7,441 nucleotides of DNA, from the NCBI GenBank assembly GCA_029960905.1, contig JASBVU010000089.1, positions 1 through 7,441 of the forward strand. Direction: 5' to 3'. Both the position numbers and the translations under genes were made by a program. Numbering within the stretch: the first letter of the stretch is position 1; each line of letters starts with the position of its first letter. The stretch comes from Thermoanaerobacterium sp. (lineage in GTDB: Bacteria > Bacillota > Thermoanaerobacteria > Thermoanaerobacterales > Thermoanaerobacteraceae). The notes below the pieces were generated by a model, which was not told the origin of the DNA, did no database searches, and was given only the letters and a program-made list of their open reading frames with translations. Shown one piece after another: positions 6,151-7,441 of this stretch.

Positions 6151-6564
6151 TTATATATTTTTGTATTTTTTTGCAATCGTCATTCTCACTAAAGCACGCC
6201 TTAATGCTGCTTTAGCGAGAAGATACTCTTTCTGGCTTTTCTTTTGCCTTAGCCTTTCTTCAGCTCTCTCTTTAGCTGCTTCAGCCCTTTTTATGTCTAT
6301 CTCTTCAGGCCATTCCGCAGCATTTGTCAATATTACAACATTGTCATGCTTTACTTCCATAAATCCATTTGAAATGCTGGCCTCTTTCCATTCGTTGTCA
6401 TTTTTTATCTTAAGCGTGCCAATTCCCAATGCGACAGTCATAGGAATGTGACCTTTTTGAACTCCTACTTCACCGCCACTTGTAGTAACAATGATCTCCT
6501 CCACATCGCCATCGTAGAATTTGCGATATGGAGTCAATACTTCGAGGTGATACTTGCTACCCAT
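6151..6564 (-). CDS. atpC: F1Fo ATP synthase epsilon subunit
   Basis: This 137-residue subunit of the F1 central stalk links the gamma subunit to the c-ring and acts as a brake on ATP hydrolysis. The N-terminal beta-sandwich (about 1-86) shows 'LEVLTPYRKFYDGDVEEI', 'GEVGVQKGHIPMTVALG' and 'ISNGFMEV', all usual for epsilon. The C-terminal helical hairpin (about 87-137) is present and rich in Arg, Lys and Glu. IDIKRA at 89-94 matches the I/L-D-x-x-R-A motif through which epsilon of some Bacilli binds ATP. ATG 6564 is chosen because GAGGTG (6571-6576) ends 6 bases upstream; the in-frame GTG at 6573 lies inside that site. It follows atpD with a 10-base gap, the usual final gene order (beta then epsilon). 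Confidence 0.96.
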   Translation of the reverse strand: MGSKYHLEVLTPYRKFYDGDVEEIIVTTSGGEVGVQKGHIPMTVALGIGTLKIKNDNEWKEASISNGFMEVKHDNVVILTNAAEWPEEIDIKRAEAAKERAEERLRQKKSQKEYLLAKAALRRALVRMTIAKKYKNI

Positions 6565-6570
6565 GTTATG

Positions 6571-6574
6571 CACC

Positions 6575-6576
<2 letters not shown>
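6571..6576 (-). promoter_or_regulatory. ribosome binding site of atpC, overlapping the atpD stop
   Basis: On the - strand GAGGTG (6576-6571) lies 6 bases before ATG 6564. It shares bases with the atpD TGA stop (6577-6575), so a ribosome ending atpD would uncover or reload at the atpC start. It also rules out GTG 6573 as the start. Confidence 0.75.

Positions 6577-7441
<865 letters not shown>

Larger units (their letters stand above)
6068..6156 (-). repeat. long imperfect inverted repeat between atpC and the YcdB-repeat gene
   Basis: Three nested paired arms are visible: a perfect 11-pair core, TCCTATTTAGA (6093-6103) with TCTAAATAGGA (6110-6120), around a 6-base loop; a middle arm of 12 pairs, 6078-6089 with 6134-6145 (ACCTCCAC against GTGGAGGT, extended by ATT, with one G-T pair); and an outer arm of 9 pairs, 6068-6076 with 6148-6156. 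Small internal loops separate them, the largest being 3 bases against 13. The middle arm contains the ribosome binding site of the YcdB-repeat gene; the outer arm covers part of its start codon and the atpC stop codon. Confidence 0.8.

Noticed and set aside
6068..6156. The inverted repeat as a small transposable element (MITE)
   Set aside because: No flanking target duplication is visible, the arms include the stop codon of one gene and the ribosome binding site of the next, and no second copy is present in the window. A genome search for copies would settle it.
6161..6451. 96-codon open frame on the + strand starting at TTG, preceded by GGAGGT at 6140-6145
   Set aside because: It is antisense to atpC, and the GGAGGT is the mirror arm of the inverted repeat, 15 bases away from the TTG, too far to serve as a normal site.

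Overview
The window suggests a low-GC Firmicute of the class Clostridia, most like a thermophilic anaerobe of the Thermoanaerobacterium/Thermoanaerobacter group. This rests on AT-rich DNA, strong AGGAGG-type ribosome binding sites, GTG and TTG starts, a YcdB/YcdC-repeat secreted protein, and the style of the ATP synthase proteins. The genus is inferred from protein character only; no database search was possible. There are seven protein genes, two of them cut by the window edges. I see no RNA genes, mobile elements or CRISPR arrays.

Region 1 (1-1986, + strand) is the end of an ABC importer operon. It holds the C-terminal part of a periplasmic-type (NMT1/SsuA/TauA-like) substrate-binding protein, then an intergenic perfect hairpin, then the ATPase and the membrane permease, which overlap by a few bases. 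The family imports small anions or precursors such as sulfonates, taurine, nitrate or thiamine pyrimidines; the substrate cannot be read from this window. A hairpin plus T-run closes the operon at about 2000-2029.

Region 2 (2030-4611, + strand) is a two-gene unit: glutamine-dependent NAD+ synthetase (nadE), preceded by an extended -10 promoter candidate, and 21 bases later a DMT/EamA-family transporter that starts at TTG. A compact hairpin ends this unit and overlaps the stop codons of both the transporter and the convergent gene on the other strand, which lie only 9 bases apart.

Region 3 (4612-7441, - strand) is the 3' end of the F1Fo ATP synthase operon (atpD C-terminal part, then complete atpC), followed in the same direction by a secreted protein built of about six YcdB/YcdC (PepSY-like) repeats. 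The 80-base gap between atpC and that gene is almost entirely an imperfect inverted repeat (about 32 possible pairs). In a read-through transcript its outer arm would bury the ribosome binding site of the secreted-protein gene, and the U-run after the hairpin could end the atp transcript. This is the most interesting non-coding structure here.

Overall the genes are housekeeping and transport functions with ordinary domain architecture. I do not see a convincing new multi-gene system. The points worth a second look are the regulatory structures between the genes, the possible nadE-transporter link, and the unanchored repeat protein.
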